A stretch of 64,000 bases of DNA from contig CM046833.1 in NCBI GenBank assembly GCA_025618425.1, positions 8,815,429 to 8,879,428 of the forward strand, in the 5' to 3' direction. This DNA is from Heliocidaris tuberculata. Lineage: Eukaryota; Echinodermata; Echinoidea; Camarodonta; Echinometridae. Both the position numbers and the translations under genes were made by a program. Positions 12,501 to 20,021 of this stretch are shown piece after piece. Within the stretch, counting starts at the first letter, position 1, and each line of letters begins with the position of its first letter. The notes beneath the pieces were generated by a model. That model made no database searches and was not told where the DNA came from. It was given only the letters and a program-made list of their open reading frames with translations.

Positions 12501-12657
12501 TTATGAAGACGACGGAGCTATTGTTGCCAAACATATTCAGGTCGATAAGATAACTGATAATGAGCAGAATGGCGCATTCTATCAAAACGCAGAGTTCCAT
12601 TCAGTCCCTTCGAATATGGTCGAGAATGAACTTTACAGAAGTATGGATGGAATTTGA
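906..12657 (+). CDS. Multidomain C-type lectin receptor with Tyr-repeat cytoplasmic tail (gene span, 5' end missing)
   Basis: Model: exons 906-1178, 1543-1692, 2845-3030, 3738-3920, 4342-4460, 6919-6954, 9231-9309, 10122-12657. All extracellular junctions are phase 1, as expected for shuffled domain exons; the TM/tail junction is phase 2. Domain order is CTLD, CCP, CCP, EGF, short stalk, TM, very long cytoplasmic tail. The parts resemble selectins, but the order differs (selectins are CTLD-EGF-CCP) and selectin tails are short. Inferred role: cell-surface lectin-type recognition coupled to tyrosine-phosphorylation signalling. The signal-peptide exon is not visible in 1-905 and probably lies upstream. 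The EGF exon carries a 1-nt frameshift, so the allele is either broken or the assembly has a base error. Exon boundaries come from consensus splice sites and phase agreement only. Confidence 0.85.
1543..1692 (+). CDS. Lectin receptor exon: C-type lectin domain, C-terminal part
   Basis: Acceptor tttgtttaatttcag, donor gtaagt at 1693, 150 nt, phase 1 to 1. Encodes QWASNQPS, NNNCVQLDN, YHWNDISC and RALC. The WND motif, which supplies two Ca2+/sugar ligands in sugar-binding CTLDs, is intact. The QPD/EPN triplet reads QPS, so the third ligand of that triplet is not the usual Asp/Asn. The two Cys pairs expected in this half are present. Ca2+-dependent sugar binding is therefore uncertain. Confidence 0.88.
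1945..2003 (+). repeat. tRNA-derived SINE remnant
   Basis: A-box-like TGGTCTAGTGGATAAG and B-box GGTTCGAATCC are only about 20 nt apart, too close for a tRNA gene. The 3' side (CCCAGCCCTGCACTAACGTC) resembles 12740-12770, so both are probably fragments of one SINE family. Confidence 0.5.
2048..2184. mobile_element. Foldback MITE, copy 1
   Basis: GGGAGCGTTTCATCAAGTGT.. at the left is the inverse of the right end (..ACACTTGATGAAATGCTCCC) with one mismatch over about 40 nt. The core TGTTATAAGCTACTGAAATC is shared with the copy at 15693-15830. Confidence 0.8.
2845..3030 (+). CDS. Lectin receptor exon: sushi/CCP domain 1
   Basis: Acceptor ctcctaaaaag, donor gtatgt at 3031, 186 nt (62 codons), phase 1 to 1. 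It encodes one complete CCP module: ACGDPGEP, GTEVEFTCDQGYVLQG, LLTC, NGIWNHDRPSC. The four Cys, the conserved GY, and the Trp before the last Cys are all in canonical positions. CCP modules typically act as rigid spacers or protein-binding modules on the cell surface. Confidence 0.92.
3738..3920 (+). CDS. Lectin receptor exon: sushi/CCP domain 2
   Basis: The acceptor must be tttatcattatacccag before 3738. The later cag at 3748-3750 would put the module out of frame. Donor gtgaga at 3921; 183 nt, phase 1 to 1. It encodes VVCRED, GVIIYTCNHGYIP, SRCQSDATWS and NFSC: four Cys, GY and Trp of a CCP module. It is shorter and more divergent than domain 1. Confidence 0.88.
4342..4460 (+). pseudogene. 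Lectin receptor exon: EGF-like domain with 1-nt frameshift
   Basis: Acceptor ctctatctcacgatag, donor gtgaga at 4461. Read in phase 1 the exon gives ACYNNPCLNGGTCTNKE, the first half of an EGF module. The second half, GYTCTCPTNFSGSVCDG, lies in the next frame. The switch falls within about 4390-4408. Exon length is 119 nt, one short of the 120 expected for a phase 1-1 module. After the shift, the exon ends in phase 1 and joins downstream exons correctly. So one base is missing in an otherwise intact domain: a true frameshift allele, or a one-base loss in the GG run at 4401-4402 through assembly error. Read literally, the downstream frame is disrupted. Confidence 0.82.
5085..5212 (-). mobile_element. 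Penelope-like GIY-YIG endonuclease fragment, copy 1
   Basis: On the minus strand it reads AIKCGKCPDALHIGETIKF then RERFNNHKSS, followed by an in-frame stop and a frameshift. This matches the CxxC and Y-x-G-E-T core of GIY-YIG domains attached to Penelope-like reverse transcriptases. It is near-identical to the fragment at 6287-6416. Decayed and non-functional. Confidence 0.6.
5984..6220 (+). mobile_element. Penelope-like reverse transcriptase fragment
   Basis: The plus-strand frame gives RYIDDIFRIWPH, then FNRFNTEHPAW, a stop, and then SNEGISFLDVTVMKKEDKL. YIDD is the RT catalytic box, and the FLDV block is typical of Penelope/Penelope-like RTs. Only about 70 residues remain, with internal stops. 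It is opposite in orientation to the two GIY-YIG fragments that flank it, so the element is rearranged. Confidence 0.6.
6287..6416 (-). mobile_element. Penelope-like GIY-YIG endonuclease fragment, copy 2
   Basis: On the minus strand it reads AIKCGKCPDALYTGETIKF, RERFNNHKSS, then HPVAEHFN. The last block (PVAxHFN) is characteristic of the GIY-YIG domain in Penelope-like elements. It is open over its ~43 codons and better preserved than the copy at 5085-5212. It abuts a TA microsatellite. Confidence 0.65.
6421..6535. repeat. Compound microsatellite (TA)n(GT)n(GGGT)n
   Basis: About 15 TA units, then about 15 GT units, then an imperfect GGGT/GTAGG tract. Low-complexity ORFs over this tract are artefacts. 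Confidence 0.95.
6919..6954 (+). CDS. Lectin receptor exon: short Ser/Thr stalk (putative)
   Basis: Acceptor ttgtttctctag, donor gtaaat at 6955, 36 nt (12 codons), phase 1 to 1. It encodes GQESMPLTTSNG, a polar, possibly O-glycosylated stalk between the EGF and TM exons. Support is only splice consensus plus phase; it could be chance. Confidence 0.5.
7586..8210. mobile_element. hAT-like non-autonomous element, TSD CTCCGACA
   Basis: Perfect 8-bp direct repeats CTCCGACA at 7578-7585 and 8211-8218 flank inverted ends (CGTAGCCAGG left, CCTGGCTACG right). The interior has three tandem ~170-bp units starting near 7655, 7828 and 8004, with the shared block GTGGGTGCAGGGAG, plus a G/C homopolymer tract at 8147-8197. 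No transposase is present. The hAT assignment rests on the 8-bp duplication and CAG-like ends. Confidence 0.75.
8687..8723. repeat. (TA)n microsatellite
   Basis: About 18 TA dinucleotides, with small interruptions at the 3' end. Confidence 0.9.
9231..9309 (+). CDS. Lectin receptor exon: transmembrane segment
   Basis: Acceptor atcttatgttctaag, donor gtgtgt at 9310; starts phase 1 and ends phase 2. After GMASG comes about 20 hydrophobic residues (from GIAVG to VVIFY) followed by R. The next exon continues with RRLRRLK, a classic cytoplasmic stop-transfer. This fixes the topology: lectin/CCP/EGF outside, the Tyr-repeat exon inside. Confidence 0.88.
9511..9539. repeat. (GA)n microsatellite
   Basis: About 14 GA units in the intron before the tail exon. 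Confidence 0.9.
10122..12657 (+). CDS. Lectin receptor last exon: cytoplasmic tail with 12 YxNY repeats and three 51-aa repeats
   Basis: Acceptor ctgattatcttacag before 10122; AG from the TM exon plus G completes an Arg codon. Then RRLRRLKQPGDENEM and an unbroken frame to TGA at 12655-12657, about 844 codons. The tail is acidic and rich in Asn, Glu, Asp and Tyr, with no globular domain recognised. Tyrosine codons of the YANY core (one is YSNY) start at 10615, 10744, 10897, 11041, 11200, 11335, 11485, 11617, 11749, 11893, 12040 and 12187, spaced 43-53 codons. Each is usually followed by a DELYNPASP-like segment and a YQN. The C-terminus adds three 153-nt units. About 22 Tyr-x-Asn motifs fit the Grb2-type SH2 consensus; acidic residues and Ile/Val before Tyr suit Src-family kinases. 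No ITAM or clear ITIM was seen. Function is inferred. Confidence 0.9.
10603..12201 (+). repeat. Coding tandem repeat: 12 units centred on YANYE, ~143-nt mean period
   Basis: Twelve in-frame degenerate units; the Tyr-to-Tyr distance varies from 129 to 159 nt, always a multiple of 3. The core [DE]-x-[NS]-[IV]-Y-A-N-Y-E is far better conserved than the spacers, the pattern expected if the motif rather than the spacing is selected. Confidence 0.9.
12202..12654 (+). repeat. Coding tandem repeat: three 153-nt (51-residue) units at the C-terminus
   Basis: GACGACGGA landmarks occur at 12202, 12355 and 12508, exactly 153 nt apart. Each unit carries VxKITDNE, GAFYQNAEF, SVPSNM and ENELY[RK]SMD. The units are much more alike than the upstream array, so they are recent duplications or recently homogenised. 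The first unit begins just after the twelfth YANY. Confidence 0.92.
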
Positions 12658-13497
12658 TATTGTATAGAGTCCAAATGAAAAATTGTAAGAGCACCGATGA
12701 TTTCTAATGAGTGTCGAGGTGTAGTGGTTCATTCAGTAGACTTCAAAGATTGAATCCCAGCTCGTCACTAATGTCATTCGACAAGATACTAAAATATATT
12801 CGTTACTCTGGACCAAGTGATATTATGTTTCCTCGTATGAAGACTGGATGAAGACATTGAAGGTTTACACCGACATCATGGGGGGGGGGGGGGGGGGGGG
12901 GGGGGGCACCGGCCTTATTTGGTAGATGAAAATTTAATGCAAATTAACAAAGCCCATAAATTAGGGAATGGGGGAGGGTTAGCGTCTCCTTTCCACGTAG
13001 TTGTTCCCCTGTTATTCCTTGAAGAGCGCCGCTATAAGGAAGCCGTATGAAGCCGGTGTATCGGTAAAGGAAAATTCTTTTTGTTAACACCGGGGGGAAG
13101 TTTCTGAGGGCTTTACTCATATAGGGGGTAATTGTCCAGATGTGATAATCCTCCATCGTCAGTACATTCCTTCCCAGCTTATCTCATTTTACTTATTTCA
13201 ACTTTACTTAAGCCATCTTATTTTATATTTATCTTATATTGTTTTCTCCCTAAAATAATTCACATCGTAGTTAACTCATTATTATGAATTATGCATCGTT
13301 TTAACATTACCTCGCTCACCTTTCCCCCAACTCATGACATCTTATGCATAGTACCCTCAATTTCTCGGTTAATCCTGGAACACTGTCACTTAACTCGTTA
13401 CTGTAAACCCAGACGTCGTAGGAACATTACTTTGTTTAAATTTTCTTAATATAATCATCTTGCGTTATATTTGACCTTAGCTATCTTTAATCAAACT
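12658..13497. other. Intergenic spacer between convergent genes
   Basis: This separates the lectin stop codon (12657, +) from the stop codon of the minus-strand gene (13498). It holds a SINE remnant and a long G-run (12881-12906). No AATAAA was found close to the lectin stop, so the polyadenylation site is not assigned. Confidence 0.6.
12706..12775 (+). repeat. tRNA-derived SINE remnant
   Basis: TGTAGTGGTTCATTCAGTAG followed by GATTGAATCCCAGCTCGTCA and CTAATGTC: a degenerate tRNA-like head related to 1945-2003. It lies just 3' of the lectin stop codon. Confidence 0.45.
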
Positions 13498-13748
13498 CTA
13501 TCTTATATTCATCTCCGTAAATGCATCGGTTAATCTGACAGTAGATAACTCATCGTTAAGAACCAGACATCGTTGTAACATTTCCAAAAGTTCCAGTTGT
13601 TCCTCATTGGACAGAGCAGTGCCACCAGGGTGGATTGACTCCGGTATCTCACAGATATCAGTTATGTCGTTCCTTCTCAAATACTCTCGTAGCATGTCAA
13701 CGTCCTTTCTCCTTGTATCACAAGAAATAATGGAGATTGGTGGACGTC
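13498..13748 (-). CDS. Terminal exon of uncharacterised gene
   Basis: Minus-strand acceptor tttttttctaacag, then phase 1 into RPPISIISCDTRRKD, MLREYLRRNDITDIC and EEQLELLEMLQRC, ending in TAG at 13500-13498. The exon stays open through the acceptor upstream of the internal Met at 13695, so that Met is not the start. Confidence 0.6.
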
Positions 13749-16700
13749 CTGTTAGAAAAAAAAAATGAGAACGACAGTGTTTTTTGTTTCTGTAATGGGT
13801 CGCGTAGCTTTTTGAAAGGGGAATTTGTGCATGCGAACGAGCATATTATCAGCATTATGAAACTTTGGGGACCCGGGGGGGGGGGGGGGGGGCTGCAGCG
13901 GTTCCGCGCCCCTTGTTTTTCAATCTCAACTTCTTGAAATAACGGAAAGCGCAGTAAATTTGCGTGGTGAACTGTCTTTTATGACGATATCGAAAATTAA
14001 GAATGTAGTAATGGTAACTAATGTTTGATTATCACGATCATTTCATTAGTTATATTAGTGGTCACACGTACTCCATTTCTAAATTCACTGAAAAGGGAAA
14101 CAGCATTGGCTACGATCATGAGTCCCCCCCCCCCCTCTTCCCCCCTCACCCCACTGGATCTGCTAATGCATGGCCGTCGAAATAAAACCAGCGTGATGTA
14201 AATAACTTAAAATTATTAAGGGCCAGTATTCTCGAAAGCTGTCTAACTTATATATTAAATAAGTGCGTCGAGTGAGTCCACTGATTTATGCTGTGCCAAA
14301 TGTCGATCTTTTTATCACGTATAGGCCTACAGATCGCCATATTTATGAATCTAGAAATGGAAATGGAAATACAAAAACCTGTCTTTATGAAATTCATTTC
14401 TTCTTTTCATTTCATGATCAAAATAATTTTCCCCATTATTTTGCTACAAAAACACAGCAATTTCTATGTAACTTAAGGGTCGACACTTGGCTTTCCGTAC
14501 ATCAGTTAAGCCAGGTTTTACTTGGGCTGCTCTCAAGAATACAAGCCGATTTGTACAATTATATCAAATTCTGTAATGATGCAGTTAAATATAAAGCTCA
14601 CCTGTTATCCGGTGTATCAGTCTAATGATATTTGTTGTGAAATATGGAACAAGCGACGCCCTGTGATAGAAATGATAGAACTTATGATCATGCAAATGCA
14701 CTGTCTTGAAGTTTACGAACTATGTATTATTTTCACTAGTTGACTTATAAGACAACCAACTCAAACCAAATTTCATGTCCATTTTGAAACTTATTGCTGT
14801 ATCAAGATGATCGATGATGATGATGATCATCATCATAATCTTTATCATATTATCAGTATCATGATAAACTTTATTCTAGTGATTTGTGCTAGAATTACTG
14901 AAGCAAATGAAGGAACCTATGGGCCTATTTTATCATTTTTATTTTATGCTTGTACATATTGTTTCATATGTAAATGACTGTACATGTACTGTACTGTACA
15001 TTAAAACAGAAAAAAAAAATGTTGTTCAGGGCGTCTGTATATGTTTATATACATGTATAAGTTTATACTTTTTTTTATTGTGATTTCATCACTTTGGAAC
15101 TCACACTGTGTAAAGCCCGGCTTACATTTAGGCGTACTTTCACTAGCGTCGATCGACCAAGCAAACTATATTGTTAAATTCAATAGGATTCATGCCGCAG
15201 TAAGCAGGGAACAATAGGCCTGTATAGGAGAGACGCCCGCGCTTGAAGTTGTCACACAAACGTTCTGATTGCGAAATCGGAATTTAGACACAGACAAATG
15301 AGTACATATAAGCTAGCGCATATAACGTCTGTGACGGTGACACGACATTTGCTCCTGCGACATTTGCTCCTCCGTCCATATCTCGAACGGTCAAAGGTTA
15401 AGGTCAAGGTCATGATTTGGTTTTTTGTTAAGGACAATGTGAAGATTAGTATTAGGGTTAGAGTTAGGGTTAGGGTTAGGTTTAAGTTTAGGATTAACAT
15501 GGCAAAGTTAGACCGGAGCAATCGTCACAGAAGCAAATGTCATGGCACCTCTGTGACAACTTCACGCGTGGGCGTCTCTCCAAGTTGCACGGGCCTATTG
15601 TTCACTACTTACCGCGGCAAAGAATTCTATTGAATCGAACAATAAGTGGCTTGATCGGCGCTTGCCGACTTGAAGAACGCCTGGTGTGAGCCGGGGGAGC
15701 GTTTCATGAAAGGAAGTTGTCGGATGTTTTATCCGACAACTGTTATAAGCTACTGAAATCCTTGCATCTGATTGGCTGAGAGCAAATTTGTCGGATAAAA
15801 TATCTGACAAGTCCTTTCATGAAACGCCCCCAGGTTTAATATATTTCATATTTAGCGGTCACAGCTAGCCTTGGACTTCATGAAAATAAACGGGTCAGCT
15901 AAAATTATTGTCCGCTAACCATAAGTTAAGAAACAAAACCAATCAGCCAGCAAATTCATTAAATTTCGATGTATTTTCAGATATCGTTTCAATCACTTTC
16001 CCTTCTTTAAGCGACGTGTTTTATGGGGGAGAGACTATAGCATCACTGGTTATGGAACATTAAGTTAAAGGTAAATAGGTCCTACACCAGAACAACTTGT
16101 TAAAAATAAAGAGTGGATATTAGACCAAGAAAGGCCACTGATACTCATAATGTTATTTTCATAGTAAGAAGGAAACAAAATACGATAATAGCAATATACA
16201 ATTTGCTTTTTAGTACGCTATTCGTTGAAGTGATTTAAAAAAAAAAAAAGTTTCGTGCATATAGTAAGTATGATATACCCCGACAAAAGGAGCTTGGTCT
16301 AATTATCTTTTCCGTGGCTGTAGATCTAACAAACTTTGTGGCAGTGTTATTGATCATGCCCCTGTCACACATCGCCGGATCGGCCCAACGTACAAGAAAC
16401 GGATGGTATTTTGTTTATCCGTTGTTAAAATCGTCAATCCGGAAGACAAAGTGTAAATTTCCATTTTGCAGGAGCGTACATGCACGTTGCAGGGGCCGAA
16501 TAAAACGCACAAACAACGCACCTGGGGCGATTGTATGCAAGACAGTGGAACGTGCACAAACGCATGAGAAACGAACATGCACCGCATGCCCACCGGAGGT
16601 TTTTATATGCCCTTGCCGGTGTCATTTGCAGGCCGGTATATATTCGTTAAACATCAGTTCGATGTCCTGTTAAAGGGGAAGTTCACCCCGAAGATTACTT

Positions 16701-18917
16701 GAGTTTAAAAAATGCAGAAAAAATAAAGAAAAATATTGGCGAAATTTTGGACAAAATCCGTTAAAGAATAACGGAGTTATGGACTTTTGAAATTTTGATT
16801 TTGTGACGTCACATGCGAGCAGCTCCTCCATTATGTAATGTGATAAATATTCCATAAAATACAGTTTTCTCAGAAAATTTAGAATATTTTCGTCTGTGCA
16901 TTTGATATATTGTCAGAAATGTTATTCAATACTAGATTCTGAAAAGAAACAATATTTATTTATCGTGGAACGTAAAATAAAATGTGAATATATGGAATAT
17001 TTATTACATGACCAATGGGCAGCTGCTCGCATGTGACGTCACGAATCCAAAACTTTAAATACTCATAACTCTTTTATTATTTGACCGATTTTCATCAAAC
17101 CTTCGCCAATATTTTTCTTTATTTTTTCTGCATTTTTTAAACTCAAGTAATCTTCAGGGTGAACTTCCCCTTTAATATACTGTGGATGTGCTGCAGATAT
17201 CCTGTAGATATGCTGTAATCATCACTTATGGCCATTCTGTCCGTTTATCATTCGCAAATATATGCGTTTTGACCGGTCGACCTGCATTCTGCAGGCGTCC
17301 TGTGGCTATGCAGTAGGCTTATGTATGTTTTTTTGTTTTTGTTTTAGTGTTTTTATTGAAAAACTAAACACAACATACATGTGTGAACAAATGAATATAT
17401 GTACTTAACTACAACTACTCGATAATGAAAACCAATACTTAATTACAAGTGGGAAAGAGTAAAAGTACCCAACACAACACATCAAAAACACAACAAAACA
17501 AAACAGCACTGCACCACAGGACGCCTGCAAGGCTTATGTATGTGTTTGATGTACGTGCTGTACATGCCCGTTCCATTCGTCCCATAAACGCACAACCATC
17601 GGACAAGGGCCGGATCTCGCTATCCGTTTCTGGCGAGAAAAGATTTTATGCATGAACAAAGTTTTCTGGCCGCTTTGACGGAAATCACCTGACGATGAAC
17701 GTCCATCCAAAGGATAAAAAATGGCATTAAACGCATTTTAACGGATATCAATGGATGCCCCAAATCGACTTTCGTTTCTCATGCGTTTGCCTTATCCGGC
17801 AAAGTGTGACAGGCGCATTATGGAAGAATGTAGCAATGAAGGAATTTACTAACCGCAGTAAGAGTACAAACGTTCCAACCCTCTCAGAAAGTTCCCGTAA
17901 AACGGCTGTAATATAGTATCTTGTGATGACATTCTCTGTAATTTCGAAAAATCAGAAGCAAATGAGGTGGCCTCGAATACCATTTGGATGATTCCGGACT
18001 TATGGACCAGCTTTATAAAGACAATAAACAACTTACATTTGCTGAATTTCTTTGGCAATTCTTATTATTTTGTTTCCTTTAACTATTTTATCACAGAATT
18101 CGCTTTGGCTGCAGATTGTGAAGCGAAAGGTCTAGTGGCGGTTCCAGGGGAAGGGGCGGAGGGGGGGGGGGAGTGCTTAATTAAACAACAAACACACACA
18201 TAAATATATATTCTCTTTTTGCTTGTTCGCACTTTTTGAAACCTGTGCCGGCCCCTCCATTGTATACGTTCGAACATTGCACCCGCAACCATATTTTACA
18301 TGAATTTACAAGTTCTGTCGGGACGGAAAGGTTAAAAAGTATTAATGTTCTAGTTCATTACTTGAATACATTGACACATAGGAAGTAGAAGGGCCCATCT
18401 CCGTCAAAACGGTTTTTTGAGCTATTACGAAAAAACAAAACAAAATTGAGGTAATTTGAAGAGAACCCTTCATACAATTTTGAAGCCAAGTTACAATATT
18501 TAATACATGTATGTTAAACTTATCAACAACAACAAAAAAATCATAACTAGAGTTTGGCCTTTCTTCCTCTGATGTATCCCATTATATACTGTCTGGCTGA
18601 TTGATCTACATACGCCTGCATGATATTGATCTTGAAACGACAGATATAGTGTTCGTCAGATATTCCTCATGATTTTCAAACGACCGCGGTGCATGTTCAA
18701 TATGGCTTATCTGCTCTGTGGCTCCACGTACGGCGCGCCTCAGAGAGGAGACCGCGTCTGATCCGCACTCTCCGAGGTCAACCAGTCCTATGACGAGTTT
18801 ATCCGCACAACTTGCTCCTTCATTACCAAACCGTAAAACACTGATTGGTTTGTAGGACAAGATTTCTTGGCGTAATCCAACTATCCTTGCCTCGATCTCA
18901 AAGCATGAAGTAGCCAT
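13498..18917 (-). CDS. Uncharacterised two-exon gene, 184 residues (possibly IFI44/GTPase-like)
   Basis: Exon 1 is complement(18614-18917) and exon 2 complement(13498-13748); both junctions are phase 1 and total 185 codons. It starts MATSCFEIEAR and ends TEMNIR. LSYKP followed by LVIGLVDLGECGSDAVSSL, then VRG, is laid out like the region before and over the P-loop of IFI44-type GTPases, but the GK[ST] signature is absent. The C-terminal part (PISIISCDTRRKD .. LELLEMLQRCLVLNDEL) resembles in layout their THxD strand and final helices. The Switch/DxxG segment expected between them is missing, so a middle exon may have been overlooked or the protein is a reduced, non-GTP-binding derivative. The family link is a weak inference from memory of pattern only. 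Confidence 0.55.
15113..15693. mobile_element. Foldback element with ~140-bp inverted arms and telomere-like core
   Basis: The left arm (CCGGCTTACATTTAGGCG .. GAACAATAGGCC .. GAGAGACGCCC .. GAAGTTGTCACA, 15113-15256) is repeated in inverse, with substitutions, at about 15551-15693. The loop contains TTAGGG-like repeats at 15449-15492 (TTAGGGTTAGGGTTAGG). Confidence 0.75.
15693..15830. mobile_element. Foldback MITE, copy 2
   Basis: Same family as 2048-2184: an almost identical loop (ATCTGATTGGCTGAGAGCAA) but different arms (GTTTCATGAAAGGAAGTTG..). These arms are still complementary to each other within this copy. It abuts the larger foldback element ending near 15693. Confidence 0.8.
16356..17819. 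mobile_element. Composite MITE with a second element nested inside
   Basis: Outer ends: ATGCCCCTGTCACACATCGCCGGAT at the left and its approximate inverse ATCCGGCAAAGTGTGACAGGCGC at the right. The interior has ATCCGTTTCT/AGAAACGGAT-type inverted segments. The TTAA foldback at 16674-17171 is inserted within it. Confidence 0.65.
16674..17171. mobile_element. TTAA-flanked foldback MITE with ~170-bp inverted arms
   Basis: AGGGGAAGTTCACCCCGAAG at the left and its inverse near 17152-17171 are flanked by TTAA at 16670-16673 and 17172-17175. The arms extend inward to GTGACGTCACATGCGAGCAG and its inverse CTGCTCGCATGTGACGTCAC. TTAA duplications are typical of piggyBac and Kolobok-type elements. Confidence 0.8.
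18614..18917 (-). CDS. Exon 1 of uncharacterised gene
   Basis: The ATG at 18917-18915 sits in CAAGATGGCT, a strong Kozak/TISU-like start context. 101 codons plus one base, donor gtatgt on the minus strand at 18613. Codon-like composition and the absence of repeats in this stretch support coding. A frame read past the donor reaches a stop almost at once (TAG, two codons later), consistent with splicing there. Confidence 0.6.
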
Positions 18918-19123
18918 CTTGTATCATTCCCAGTCTATTTCATAGATGTAGACCAATAGACGTTGCATGGGGCAATATGCTAGACGAAATTCGCACGGAT
19001 TGTGATTTCATTTGTTTGTACATGTATAAACACCGAATGGTTCCAGAGAGCACCAGGTATATTATTTGGAACTCCTCCAAGTCCAAGAGAACTTTTATAT
19101 TAGCGGTCATAAAGATGAATAAG

Positions 19124-19461
19124 CAGTGGCGTACCCAGGATTTTTTTTAAAGGAGGGTGTCTTTTTACTCCAAATTCTCTGACAAGCAAAAAAAAAAAAA
19201 AAAAAAAAAGTTATCAGCATTTTGGGGGGTCTCTTTCTACTCAAAAATTCTCTGACGAGCAGGAAAAAAAGCCAAACAAAACCAAACCAAACAAAACAAA
19301 ACAAAAAAGTTATAAGCATTTTGGCGTCAAAAATAAGTTTTTGCTTCATTTCTTAAGGGGGATGTTTTAACACCTAAATGAGGGTGTTCTTACACCCAAA
19401 GGGATATGTTTTAACACCTAAAACCACCTAAAACAACCCCCCCCCCCTCGGTACGCGCATG
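19124..19461. mobile_element. hAT-like element, TSD TGAATAAG
   Basis: TGAATAAG at 19116-19123 and 19462-19469 flanks ends CAGTGGCGTACCCAGG and its approximate inverse (CCCTCGGTACGCGCATG). The interior is low-complexity, with repeated TTCTCTGACRAGCA. The right end plus TSD is tandemly duplicated at about 19497-19605. Confidence 0.75.
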
Positions 19462-19605
19462 TGAATAAGGCAGTATATAATATCATATAATATAAGAGGG
19501 TGTTCTTACACCCAAAGGGATATGTTTTAACACCTAAAACCACCTAAAACAACCCCCCCCCCCCCTCGGTACGCGCATGTGAATAAGGCAGTATATATAA
19601 TATAT
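19380..19605. repeat. Tandem duplication (~118 bp) across the hAT-like right end
   Basis: GAGGGTGTTCTTACACCCAA through GCATGTGAATAAGGCAGTAT occurs twice in direct orientation. The second copy includes the TSD and flank, so the duplication happened after the insertion. Confidence 0.8.
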
Positions 19606-20021
19606 AACAGCTAGGGAAATTTGTTAGCCAGTGATTTCTAAGAGAATTTATTTCAAAGAGCACCAATGAAGTATATTAAGGGCTCAAAGATGATTTTTAT
19701 ATCGGAGGTCATAATATCTCAAGGAAATCGTCCAAAATATGAGACCGCAATACATGTATAGGCCTAATGTCCTTACATGACTTGTGATTGTCAACATTTA
19801 AGGGTAATTTTGAGATGGTTATTTCCCTTAGTCCAGTTTGTCTCGATCATAAGGGTCTGTGAGTGTGACAATGATAAATGTGACGAATAAAAGGCAGAGA
19901 GAGAGAAGATATAGAAGGGAGAGAGAGACTGAGAGAAAGGTATAGAGAGAGGGAGAGAGAGATAGACATGCAGAGAGGGGAGATAGATAGGGGAGGGAGC
20001 AGAGGGAAAGACAGTGTCGAG

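Larger units (their letters stand above)
13749..18613 (-). other. Intron (~4.9 kb) of the uncharacterised gene, repeat-filled
   Basis: Contains G/C-runs, the foldback elements at 15113-15830 and the nested MITEs at 16356-17819. A missing middle exon of symmetrical phase cannot be excluded, but none was recognised. Confidence 0.5.

Noticed and set aside
10165..12657. ATG at 10165 as the start of a separate 830-residue intracellular protein
   Set aside because: The frame continues upstream to a good acceptor and joins in phase to a TM exon plus stop-transfer Arg residues; the Met is internal.
15449..15492. True telomere or chromosome end
   Set aside because: Only a few TTAGGG-like units inside a foldback element with normal sequence on both sides.
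17849..18292. Minus-strand frames of 69 codons near 17.9-18.3 kb as a middle exon of the two-exon gene
   Set aside because: No phase-1 acceptor/donor pair and no GTPase-like motif; overlaps low-complexity and hAT-like repeat sequence.
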